Below, in pieces: positions 34,468-45,379 of a stretch of 64,000 bases of DNA. Origin of the DNA: Epiperipatus broadwayi (Eukaryota; Onychophora; Udeonychophora; Euonychophora; Peripatidae); the NCBI GenBank assembly GCA_028023455.1, contig JAQFVV010006255.1, positions 6,680,501 through 6,744,500 on the forward strand, in the 5' to 3' direction. Below the pieces are notes generated by a model, which worked only from the letters and a program-made list of their open reading frames with translations, was not told the DNA's origin and did no database searches. The first letter of the stretch is position 1; every line of letters begins with the position of its first letter. The position numbers and the translations under genes are program-made.

Positions 34468-35304
34468 TTAGTTGCTATGGGGGTATAGTTGCTATGGGGG
34501 TATAGTTGCTATGAGGGTATAGTTGCTATGGAGGTATAGTTGCTATGGGGGTAACATTGCTATGGGAGTATAGTTGCTATGGGGGTATAGTTGCTGTGGG
34601 GGTATAGTTGCTATGGGAATATAGTTGCTATGGGGGTATAGTTGCTATGGGGTATAGTTGCTATGGGGTATAGTTGCTATGGAGGTATAGTTGCTATGAG
34701 GGTATAGTTGCTATGGGAGTATACCTGCTATGGGGGTATAGTTGCTATGGGAGTATAGTTGTTATGGGGGTATAGTTGCTATGGGATATAGTTACTATGG
34801 GGTTATAGTTGTATGGAGGTATCGTTGCTATGGCATATAGTTACTATGGGGGTATAGTTGCTTTGGGGTTATAGTTGCTATGGGGGTATAGTTGCTATGA
34901 GGGTATAGTTGCTATGGGGGTATAGTTGCTATGGGCTTATAGTTACTATGGGGGTATAGTTGCTATGGGGGTATAGTTGCTATGGGGTATAGTTGGTATA
35001 AGGTATACTTGCTATGGGTGTATATTTGCTATGGGGCCATAGTTGCTATGGGGTATAGTTGCTATGGTTGTATAGTTGCTATGGGGCTATAATTGCTAAG
35101 GGGGTGTAGTTTCTATTGGGGTATAGTTGCTTTGGTGCTATAGTTGCTATGGGGGTATAGTTGCTAGGTGTGTATAGTTACTATGGGGGTATAGTTGCTA
35201 TGAAAGTATAGTTGCTATAAGGGTATAGTTGCTATGGGGGTATTGTTGCTATGGGGGTATAGTTACTATGAAGGTATAGTTGCTATGGGTGTATAGTTGC
35301 TATG
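34468..35304. repeat. 17-bp minisatellite (TATAGTTGCTATGGGGG)n
   Basis: About 50 units vary mainly in the number of Gs and in rare substitutions. It joins the 14-bp array without a spacer on the left and runs into the telomere-like array on the right through the shared TATGGGGGTTAGGG. G runs are all on the plus strand, so the strand could form G-quadruplexes. Confidence 0.95.
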
Positions 35305-35666
35305 GGGGTTAGGGTTAAGGGGTTAGGGGTTGGGGTTAGGGGTTAGGGGGTTAGGGTTAGGGTAGGGTTAGTGTGTTAGGGGGTTAGGGGTTGGGGTTAG
35401 GGGTTAGGGTTAGGGTAGGGTTAGTGTGTTAGGGGGTTAGGGTTGGTTTAGGGTTAGGGGGTTAGGGTTAGGGTTAGGTGGTTAGGGTTAGGGTTGGGTT
35501 AGGGGTTAGGGTTAGGGTTGGTTTAGGGTTAGGGTTTAGGGTTGGGCTTAGGGTTCGGGGGTTATGGTTAGGGGGTTAGGGTTAGGTTAGGGTTAGGGGG
35601 TTAGGGTTGGGTTAGGGTTTAGGGGTTAGGGTTAGGGTTAGGTTGGGGTTAGGGGTTAGGGTTAGG
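35305..35666 (+). repeat. Interstitial telomeric repeat (TTAGGG and variants)
   Basis: About 360 bp of TTAGGG mixed with TTAGGGG, TTGGGG, TAGGG and longer G variants, all with the G strand on plus. TTAGGG is the ancestral animal telomere repeat. Here it is deep inside an intron, so it is interstitial. The degenerate composition suggests age or a subtelomeric origin. The right edge at 35666/35667 is abrupt and is followed by a Penelope-like terminus. Confidence 0.92.
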
Positions 35667-35765
35667 ACACTCTGAGGAAGGTACTTGATATTGTACTGAA
35701 ATGTCAGAATTTAGCTTTTTCACTACATGGAATATCCCGCAAATAGTAATAATAATATGACATAT
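35667..35765 (+). mobile_element. Penelope-like terminus next to the telomeric array, with hammerhead-like motif
   Basis: CTGAGGA (35672-35678), a hairpin (GGTAC with GTACT around TTGATATT), GAAA (35698-35701) and TGTC follow in hammerhead order. Compared with the consensus, CTGATGA has one change (T to G), and the ACGT stem III is ATGT, as CpG decay would give. Stem I is only about 2 bp. The following 50 bp to the ATAATAATATGAC block shows no coding. The extent of the element to the right is not resolved. Confidence 0.5.
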
Positions 35766-37224
35766 ATATATTGGACCAGTTCAGACATCTGTTAAAAATA
35801 CAGCTGGTCTGACCTTATAATTTTTTTTAACTACACACTAAATATTCTTCTCTTTTTTTTAAAAAAAAAGTAATTGTATTTTTTTAAAGCTTTCTTGTTT
35901 TAACAGAACTGTAAAATTTGTCATTGGAAATGACCCCTGAATTATTTTCAACTGTAAATAATTCTGTTTAACATTTTATAAAATTAAGCTGATTTTAACA
36001 ACAGAGATAATTTGTGAAGTTTAAAAAAACAGCAGAATACTCCACAGTATTTGAAATTGCATTATCATGGAATAAAACCTTTAATTCGTGCACTCATCAA
36101 AGCTTAAATTATGTAGTCTTCTTCAAATTACAATTTCAGAAGTGTCTTCTGTTATCTGCAATTATTATCTGTCACCTGTTACATAACTTCTTCCTGCCTA
36201 TTTATGAATGCATAATCTGGAGAATAATTCTACATAATACATCAAGTTAAGCAGCTGTCTAAGATTCAAATCTGGAAGTAATGAAGTGTTAAATAAAACG
36301 CTAATGCTATAGTAAGAAAAATTTTATTCAAATTAAAAAGCCTTTAATAAAATAAATCATAATAAGATTGATTACAAATATTAAAGTTAATAAATTTAAC
36401 ATGTCTTCTTTTTAAAAAGTTTTTTTTTTAAAAAAATATTTTTTTCTATTGCAAACACTAAAGCAAATATAATATAAAATTGATTTCTTGTTTAATTAAT
36501 GATTAATAATAATTATTGATTAATTGATATTTTTCTAATGTACATTTATATTTTTATAATTAAATAATAATCATATGATAGTTCTGTATTATATGTAAGC
36601 TTGTCAGAGCTCATAAGTTAAATGCAAACTAATTAAATAAATTGAATAAATATATTTGTATATTTTATTTTATTTTTATGCATTGGATTCATCTCTAGGT
36701 ATTTACATAAAGTATAAATATTGTAAATAAATTTTGTGCTACTTTATTTATATTATTATAAATGTTCATTTTTCTTTTTCCTTTCAAGTATAAGTAAACA
36801 TAGTTATTACACACACACACACACACACCTTGTGACATATTACCTTTTTTTTTTAGGTAGTAGGTAAATGGAGTGGCTAACATCTAAAAAGCTAGGGAGA
36901 GATTTGAACCTAACCTATAGGTATTTCTCCTTTTAGAGAAGGCACTCTAATCTGCAGTGTATCAGATATTTTTTTAATAATATTATCTATAGTGGCAAGA
37001 GTTATGATCTTTCTGTACTTAGACATGTTTGATGGAAATGATGGTCATGAAATATGGTTGAATACTCATTCTGACCATCATTAGTTAGGATATTAAATTT
37101 TTATGAAAAATATTTTTTTTTATTCCTGACACTCATTCCCCATTCATCCCTAGATTTAACTCTTCTTATATTTTGATAAAAGAATTATATATGTTTGTAA
37201 AGAGGAGAAAAACTGTAGGGTCAT
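35766..37224. other. Intron 2, mostly featureless; possible SINE head at about 36885-36935 (-)
   Basis: AT-rich sequence. On the minus strand near 36905-36920 GGTTCAAATCTC resembles box B. An (AC)n run lies at 36810-36829. No coding signal is seen. Confidence 0.4.
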
Positions 37225-37690
37225 TTCAATATATATATATATAATACATATTTTGCAGGTTCATCCATGTTAAAAACTTTTAATATAAATATACTGACGT
37301 TTCGAGTTGGTCACACAAGTCATCCACAGAGTTATAAAAGGTAGAAAGATGGTTGTAGATGTGCTACAATCACTGATTTGAATAAAACGTTAAAATTCCA
37401 CCAATAGCAAAAATGTTAAATATAGGAATGTTTTTTAAAAAAATCTTTCCAAATTTAAAAAACATTCCTAAATTTAACATTTTTGCTATTAGTGGAATTT
37501 TAATGTTTTATTCAAATCAGTGATTGTAGCGCCTCTACAACCATCTTTCTACCTTTTATAACTCTGTGGATGACTTGTGTGACCAAGTCAAAATGTCAGT
37601 ATATTTATATTAAAAGTTTTTAACATGGATGAACCCACAAAATATGTATTTTATATATTTAACCCGTGCAAATCTTCGTTTTAACATATA
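37225..37690. mobile_element. Penelope-derived foldback element just upstream of an exon
   Basis: Arms at about 37240-37425 and 37455-37645 are inverted copies of about 190 bp. TA runs flank both ends. Each arm end carries a hammerhead-like motif pointing outward: a hairpin ACTTG/CAAGT around TGTGAC, then CGAAACGTC (minus strand at about 37296-37304) or CAAAATGTC (plus, about 37588). The 5' core reads TGGATGA. This is the terminal repeat pattern of the other Penelope-like copies with the coding part lost. Confidence 0.7.
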
Positions 37691-37854
37691 TATATATATA
37701 AAATGAAAGGAATCAGTCTGATATCATTTTCATCTAAAGACAGAAAAAGAGAAAATTATAATTACTGTTTAAAAAATTTATGATGTCATTTGAAAGATAT
37801 TTCTCATTGGGCTTAAATGAAATATTTTACATTATTATATGTGTCTATTTCTAG

Positions 37855-37925
37855 TTTTTTGACCATCTGATGGCAGGGATTGAAGACATTGCAGGACATC
37901 ATGGCCATCATTATTTGCGAGATAA
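37855..37925 (+). CDS. SLC9A3-like: Na+/H+ exchanger exon: start of regulatory tail (FFDHLMAGIEDIAG)
   Basis: This 71-bp exon has acceptor TTTCTAG and donor GTAAGT, phase 0 in and 2 out. It reads FFDHLMAGIEDIAGHHGHHY, then LRDK completed by the next exon. This is the conserved block after the membrane domain of plasma-membrane NHEs (DH-x-x-x-x-IEDI-x-G-x-x-G-x-x-x-x-RDK). In NHE1 the matching region binds the obligate partner CHP, so a CHP-type protein may bind here; this is inference by homology. Confidence 0.95.
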
Positions 37926-38095
37926 GTAAGTAGTATTTAACATTGCTTAAAAAGACATCTTTATCCATTTATATGTATAAGAATTTATTATAAAGCAAAA
38001 AATATCTTGATCAACTCTAAATGTCTTATCAAAATTTTAAATATTCTAAACTTTAGCTAATTGTAAATTTTCATTGTATTCTATCTCCAATAATT
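37926..38095. other. Intron 3, 5' end
   Basis: AT-rich; no feature seen. Confidence 0.5.
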
Positions 38096-38097
38096 TG

Positions 38098-39055
38098 GAT
38101 TCAGAAATAGTTAAAAATTTAGAGATGCAATTAGAATGTTAGAATGTATTGCTGAAAGATATATTAGAAAGGAAAATAATTTAATATTTCTTTTGATTGG
38201 ATTATTTTATTGGACATTTTGAAAAAATAAGATACAGATTGGTAGGAAAAATGCTTATTAGGAAATTATATAAGTATCAGAATATATATGCTAGATTTAA
38301 TGGGTTTTTTATAGAATAAATAAATAAAGGTGTGTAAGGTATGAGTGTTGCATAAAATTTCTATTTTTGTTTAAAATACACTTAAATAAATTATTAAATA
38401 ACTGTCAATTTGATAATGACTAAATTAGCAATGAAGTATAAAAAGGTATATGGTATGACGAATTACATAAAATATTTTATAATATTGATAGAATTTATAG
38501 AACATATTGGATGTAAGTAAATGTATATAACACTAAATTAATGCAAATGAGGAATGAGATGAAAACATTAAGATGAAGCATTGGACAAGAAGTTATTACT
38601 TTTAAATTTTAGATAATAGGATATTTAATGATGGAAACCATGATAAAAAAATTGAATTGAGAATTGTAATGACTAAATATTTTATGGTTCCCCAAAATTA
38701 GACTTAAGAAAGAAATATGATATTGTGTTTAGAATGTTGGTTTAGAGCCATAGGCAATTAGAAAAAGAGAAAATAGATTAAAGATTTAGAGATATAAATT
38801 TGAAGGGCATTCGAAAGAATAAGTTGTAAAGCTAGATTATTAATGTTGAAGTGGTGAAAGAACAAGTTAAAAAAGATGTATTTATTGAGAAAATTATGAA
38901 GAGAAATACAACAAATTATGAAAGATAGATTACCAGGATTATAGTGCTAGTTATGAGTATTTTAGGAAAAGAGCAAAGGACAGAAAGGCTTGGAGAAGAT
39001 GATCAGATTTTTCTGGCTAAAAAACTGCCTTTTGGCATGCAATAAAATATAACCA
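38098..39055 (+). pseudogene. RTE-like retrotransposon relic
   Basis: FGFRNS, then RDAIRMLECIAERYIRK near 38095-38165, is the RT block that in RTE-like elements reads GFR...RDAI..LR.I.ER. The far C-terminal end near 38975-39040 reads EQRTERLGED and FLAKKLPFGMQ, the usual end of this group. Between them frames are broken and the active site cannot be placed, so there are deletions and many stops. It is not closely similar to the RTE copy at 28090-29150. Confidence 0.65.
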
Positions 39056-39244
39056 CTATTAAAGCTATACTAATAAAGTAAATAGAAATTACAATAAAAT
39101 ACTAGCAATATAAAATTTTAAAAAATTAAGCATCCTCATGATCATGGTTTTGCCTTCAGAACAAATAAATACACAATCTAAAATCAAAACCCGAACAAAC
39201 AACATCTATGTATATAAATATGTGTATGTCTGTATATATATATA

Positions 39245-39965
39245 TATATATTGTAACGGTATATAATATGCCGTTACATTATTTTAAAATAAAAAGATCA
39301 TAAATAAAAATGATTTATTAAAAAGAAAAAACTTAACTTAAAAACTGAAAATTAAAAGTTGTTTAACGTATATATAGATTGCACAGATGGGAAACTTTAA
39401 AAACTATTTTAAAAATAAAAGTATTAGAAAGTATTTTTTTTATAAAAAAGTAAAGATATAAAGACTTGATATTTTTGAAAATAGAAATAATGTCGATTTC
39501 TATAATCTTAGAAAATGGAAATGATTGTTTTATTAATTAAATGATTGTTCTAAAGCACACAAGCCCTTGAGACACCCGAATAAGTAAAAGGTCAGATAAG
39601 AGAATAAAAAGAAATTAAATGACCAATGGAAGCACGAAACCACAGCACGGACCGTAAATGAAACATGAGAGCCAGTGACATCATGTTCGATTGATCTGGG
39701 AAAAGGCTGATAAGAGGCAAGTGAAAATATAAAACCCCAAATATTTGAATTCAGAGGAATATTATTGTCGTCTGAGATGCTGACTATTAAGCTATATATA
39801 TGAACTGTATTGCAGACTTCACACGATGTAGGAGTCTGCAATAGATTTAATTTCTGGACAACCAGCTGAGACCTCCCTAGGACCGTTATGAACCAAAGTA
39901 GCGGCTTCATTTTAAAAAAAGGACAAACCATCTACATAAGTGATCACGAAGATGGACCTCTAAAT
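39245..39965. other. Compositionally distinct block, possible solo LTR
   Basis: TGTAACGG...CCGTTACA (39252-39278) is a 27-bp near-palindrome of the sort seen at LTR ends. From about 39540 to 39960 the base composition is clearly less AT-rich than the surroundings. A TATA-like AATATAAAACCCC lies at 39727-39739. A 132-codon open frame on the minus strand (39533-39931) has no family motif and I do not accept it as a gene. A solo LTR is only one option. Confidence 0.3.
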
Positions 39966-40395
39966 CTGCTCAATCCATAAAGTATGAACTCTTGTGTTTA
40001 TCTAATAGGAACTTTTCTAAATTTGCAATTAATAGCTGAAAATAAGAACTATTATCTGACCTAAAGAATTCAAAATCAATTATTAATAATTTTTTATGCA
40101 TATGTTTAAGCAATCATTTCCATTTCTCTCCTTTTTTGTGTTATGTGTTAATTAAAATGTATTAAATTAAAGTTGGGTGTAGATAGCTGCATGGATAAAA
40201 ATTAAATAAGTATATTTAAATTCATTTATGTTTATTTTAAAGGGTTTTAATTTCAAATTATTTGTTTCGTAGTTAGGTCAATGCTTGTGGAGGGATATAT
40301 GGGTATTTATATCAATGTAATGTGAAGCATGTTTAGCATACAGGGCAATGTGCCCAATTGAATGCATGACCTAATATTGTAGTCATTGCATTGCA
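39966..40395. other. Intron 3, no recognised feature
   Basis: AT-rich; nothing seen. Confidence 0.45.
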
Positions 40396-40399
40396 ATGG

Positions 40400-41135
40400 A
40401 TGCAGATGTATTTCCTGCGCCATTGATCCCTTCTAGCTCTATGGACAGGGATTATAAGTCGACAGATAGACCACTCTCCCCCATACGTAGCACTCTTCTT
40501 TAATTAATTTATATATATGATTCCTTCGCCAGACATTCCTGTACTGGATGAGGATCATGTCCTTCAAATAATATCATGCTGTCAGATGCATATTTCTGTC
40601 AGCGTGGTTTTATACTAGCATCTTCATATTGCATTAGTTGCAACTATATATCTGGAAGCAGGCATTGGTTTGGCTACGAACTTTTAGTCTGAGATTGAAT
40701 GAGTGTTTTGATAAGTTTTTAAGTGAGAAATCTATGTAGCCTATCTATACTCAACATCCTAAAGTAAAATTTATTAAAATATCCATCTGTGCAGACTATT
40801 TAAAATAGTAATTTAATTTTAAAAATTAATGTTAGAATCTAAATATAAATTTTATTCCTCAGTTTTAAATGTGCATTAATAAAATCTGTTGTGTTATTAA
40901 TACTGGCAGTGATCTAGTGATTGTTTTTATTATTCTTTATAAAAAATATATATATTTTAATAAATATATTAAGTTTCTGCATCTCCTTGAGCTAGTGGCA
41001 AGGGCAAACGGTCAATAAAATAAAAGTTGGATTTTTAACTTGCGTATCTGCCTACTATATAAATTTTCCAGGTTCAAATGGCCTGGTGGCGCCCTGTATG
41101 GCAGATACGGTAAGACTGTGACTTCCTGTTCTCCA
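40400..41135. repeat. tRNA-derived SINE-like sequences
   Basis: On the minus strand at about 40430-40490, GTGGTCTATCTGTCGACTTA followed by TAATCCC resembles the tRNA anticodon arm common in SINEs. On the plus strand at about 40990-41110, GAGCTAGTGGCAAGG and later GGTTCAAATGGCC resemble boxes A and B, but too far apart for a tRNA. These are probably heads and bodies of decayed SINEs. Confidence 0.35.
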
Positions 41136-41472
41136 CTGATGGTTATAATATATATATAAGGATTACAAAACAATTTTACCATTAAACCCTTAATAATTTA
41201 AAATATATATTTGTGTAGTTTATATATATATAATTAAATAGAATGTAAAAACTCTGAAAAACCATTTTTTTTGAAGTTTTTAAATTCTAATTATACTACA
41301 GTATTTTTATTTTTCTAATAATTCATAGTATTATATAGTCATTATATATTAACGTAACAGATATCTCAAATACAAAATGGCTAATCTTTTGTTTATATTG
41401 ATTTTTTAATAGCTTTTACATATTATTTTAATAAAACATATTTTTCTGCTGATTTTTTATTATATTTAAATA
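41136..41472. other. Intron 3, no recognised feature
   Basis: AT-rich with TA runs. Confidence 0.5.
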
Positions 41473-41861
41473 CTATTTAGAAAGTAAGTAACCTTCTTCA
41501 CTAGTGCTGTACATAATATTAGTTCGATGATGTTAAATATGAGAATACTCTCATTCCAGCCATAAGGTAAAGACTTTTAGAAAATAAAAATGACCACCAT
41601 ATTTTCAAATCTAAATGTAGTGTGAATATATTAAATCATTCACTTTACATCTATTTATTTTGATAATTTATTAACATGTATGAAATATATTCATGCTCTC
41701 ATTTTAAGACACTTAAGATTGGCTATAAACTACATTTAGGCTTGAAAATAAGATGATCATTTTTTTAAGCCTTTATTTTGTTGCTGGAATGAGAGTATTC
41801 GTGTATCTAACATCATATTGTGTGCAGCACTAGTGAGGAAGGTTTATTACCTTCTAAATAG
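41473..41861. mobile_element. MITE-like element with about 120-bp terminal inverted repeats
   Basis: Ends read CTATTTAGAA and TTCTAAATAG, and the inverted similarity continues inward past GAGAATACTCTCATTCCAGC (left, near 41550) and its complement near 41790. The total is 389 bp with a unique centre and no coding. No clear target-site duplication was found. Confidence 0.72.
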
Positions 41862-42254
41862 AATTACAATCTAACACTATCTTAGTAAAATTCATTGATC
41901 ATTATATATTATACTTAAAAATATTTGTAATTATTAACCATGTTATCATGCAATTACAAGAACATATTTCGTAAACTCCATGTGTAATAATTTGATATAA
42001 CTTTTTTATTTATTGTCTATCTTATTCTCATGCTGATATTTTTTTTCTCTCTCTTTTAACAATTTTTCACAAGAATGATCTACTCTACAATTTATTATAT
42101 AATGTCATCAACAAAACGTAATGTCAAACTACACAGCCAACAAAAATCATAAAGTATTTTTATATACTATATTGAAGATTTTATGGACAGACATGATATT
42201 AGTGGAACCTAAGACTCACCAAATGTAATAATAATATTTATTTTTCTTTTATAG

Positions 42255-42476
42255 ATTTGAATACTATGATGCCAAATATTTTAGACCATTGCTGATGCGG
42301 AATGCTGTTTTAACAAGAAACCCCTCCATTCTTCATGTTCATAGCAAGCTAAATTTGAAAGATGCAATGGAGTATTTGACACGTTATGGTTCATTTCATA
42401 AACCTATTCCCACCGAGAATTCACTGCTGAGGCTATTGCGGAGTCAATCTAATCTTGGTAGCACTCTGACCGTCAG
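42255..42476 (+). CDS. SLC9A3-like: Na+/H+ exchanger exon: tail segment with conserved LMR and LNLKDA blocks
   Basis: This 222-bp exon is phase 2 in and 2 out. After completing the Lys codon it reads FEYYDAKYFRPLLMRNAVL, then ILHVHSKLNLKDAMEYLTRYG and ends TENSLLRLLRSQSNLGSTLTV. F(D/E)xK(Y/F)LxxLLMR and LN(L/I)(K/R)DA are hallmarks of the NHE3/NHE5 tail and distinguish it from NHE1. RSQSNLG places a serine after an arginine two residues upstream, a possible kinase site. Tail phosphorylation regulates NHE3 in mammals, but whether it does here is unknown. Acceptor TTTATAG and donor CAG-GTATT are clear. Confidence 0.95.
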
Positions 42477-45120
42477 GTATTACTGTTCTAATTAGAATTA
42501 TTTAACATTATTCATAAATATATAGTAGATTTTTTTTTTATTAATTCAAGTAAATGATAATTATGTTTATGCATGTATATGTGCATATATTGATATTAAA
42601 AAATTATTTGTTTATTTAAATTTGATCTGTAATGATGACTTTCGATTTATCTGTCTATCAGTTAACATAATTTCAGCTTTTATTTAAATTATCTACATAA
42701 TTACAATTGAAAAAAAAAATACAGTGTGAAAGCTGAAAATTTTCATTCTAAATTATGTTAAATTTTAAAATCTAAATAAAATAGGTTTATTATTATTTTT
42801 TTTTAATGAAGCATTATTGTCTTAAAATTTGTAATATACAGCATAAAGATATACTAGTTTATGTTTAAATTGTTATATAAATAGATGATTTATATATATA
42901 TTTATTTTATCACCTTTTCACGTAAACATACAACCACAACAAAGGTATAAATTTCAAAACTTCAAACCTGACTATATGTAATTCATAAATGTAAAACTTT
43001 AAAAATTCCTTAATTTAAAAATGCCTAAACTTCCAAACAAAATATGAATTTTGCAACGAACATAATACTTTTTGCATTAAATATCATTAAATTTATTCAT
43101 TCTATTTATGCACATTTGTAATTCATTTCATTTATTTATATATAATTTTACAATGTTTTAAAGAACGTGGTAAATTTAATTTTTATTATAAAATAAATAA
43201 AGCATTTCACATCATGTATTTTCAATTTATTAACAAATTATTATTCCTACTCACGCAATAATAATCCTTTCTCTAGAATGCTAAAATATTACTCATAAAT
43301 TTTAATTCAAAATTTGTAATGAGAAGTTTGATTGGAAAACAAAAATAATTAGTTTGCAAAATCTTAAATTAAAGAAAGATTTATAAAAGTTTTTAATTTA
43401 AAATTATTTGAATAAACTTAGTTATAACTGCCAGAAATACAATAAAAAGGGTCATTATGAACTTCGAGCAAATTAAAAAAAAAGCTTTTTTTTTTCAAAG
43501 TTTAAATAAAAAATGTCAACATTCAATTGTTAGAAACATGTAAGCTACACAGAAATATAGCAGAAGTGAATAAACTTGGTGTTTAGCATACTAATGAAAA
43601 AAAAATGTTAGTTTTAAACTAGCCATGAGTTTCCTGAATAAATTTATTTTCAGTATCTAGCCAATTTCTTCTTCCTGATAGGGAGGGATAGACATAAAAA
43701 CACATATGTAAATATAATGTAATAATTTAAATGAATGTTATTATTTAAAAATTTCGATTTTCATATTCAATGCGTCATTAGGGTAAAATAAATATTGCAC
43801 ATAAGACTACATGAATTCTAAATGCAATCTTTCTTTATTTGACCATACTTCCCACAGACTTGAGTAAGAGATGCTGAATTCAATGCTTTATTATATCTCA
43901 GATAATTCTGCATGTGTGTGTGCAATTATATAATTAGTCACCATGAATATCAAATGACAGTGGATCCTTAACATGAAATAACAAGCACAAAAGTTTCATT
44001 AAAACAAACTGATTTTACTTACATTTCTGCCCCCCCCCCATCACTATGGTAAATCACACCGTATATAATAAGATGAATTACATATGAAACCAAAGAGCAT
44101 TCAAATTTCAAAGAGACAGCAATGATCAGAGCATTTCTATTCATTTGACCAAAGTAAGAAAATATTTCTACATTCCTCAGTTAAGAATCAATACAGTAAC
44201 ATCTAAATCTGTACTTTCACTCCTACACCAATTATGTACAGCAAAATAATATAAACAGTTTGCTTGTGAAACCATTTGACATTTGAGAACCAAAATAAAA
44301 GATTAATCCAGCCTTTCAAGTAGATAAATTTCTTTTATTTTTCACAACTGAGAATCAAATTAAGAATTATAACTGTTGGGACAAAAAGTGCTTTGTGATA
44401 AATTTCACAGAAATTCAGCATATCAAAAATAGACTCATAGAAAAATTATTTTTTCAAGTGGTTAGAATGAAATATCAGAATCAAATTACATAAAATAACC
44501 AAGAATGTAGTAACAACTAATTGCATATCAGATCATTAGATGTATAATGCTAGAAGGAAAGCTAAAATGTCCAAATATATCCAATTCCAGTATTCATATA
44601 TTCACAAGAAACATAATAGCTGCATCACTGTGCACAATAAAAGTATATTATTTTTTATTTATGCTATAATCTAGACTCTACAAATTTCAGGAGAGGATCT
44701 TCCTGAAAATATATCATTAATACTTAAATCAGGAGAGAGAAAAGTGAGGAAAAATTATTTCTGCAATATATATATATATCAATAATTTTTAAGATTAATT
44801 TCTATTTCTCTTACTTAATGCAAACTTTTGCTTTTAATAACAGAAGCAGAAAAGTGTAAATACAAAAATATATAATAATAAATAAATAATCATAATTTCT
44901 AAATATCTGTAATTGCAAAGTGAAAGTAATTAATAACTCCCACTGAGTTCCATAGCAACAAAAACCAATGTGATAGCAGTTGAGGAATAAAATATGTAAT
45001 ATGGAATTTAAAACATTTTCAAAAATATTTATTTTTAATAAGTTAAATATATATATTAAATTAAAGATTTTTACAGGCTACAGATATAAATAAAATGTTA
45101 TCCAAGTACATCTGTATATA
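42477..45120. other. Intron 4, first part, no recognised feature
   Basis: AT-rich sequence with a poly-C tract at 44032-44040 preceded by TTTCTG (the same TTTCTGCCCC pattern occurs at about 61003). No coding signal or long repeat was seen. Confidence 0.4.
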
Positions 45121-45379
45121 ATTTATTAATATATATATAAACCAACATTTTAACCAGGTCACACTGGTCATCAACTGGGTAACAAATATTATAAAATAAT
45201 TGTAGAAGCACTGTAAACACTGATGTATAACAATAATGAATGTTCTATTAATAGAAATAATAATTATGAGAAATTATTTTAGATTAACAACTTCTAAAAA
45301 AAATGTCCAAATAGAAGGTAATTTGCATATATCATCACATTTATATATATACATCCTGACATTTTAAAGATGTCAATGG

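Noticed and set aside
39533-39931. 132-codon open frame on the minus strand
   Set aside because: No recognisable motif, no splice or start context; more likely part of a repeat insert.
41825-41861. Hammerhead in the right arm of the MITE-like element
   Set aside because: The core reads GTGAGGA and the GAAA position reads CTAAA; too far from consensus to call.
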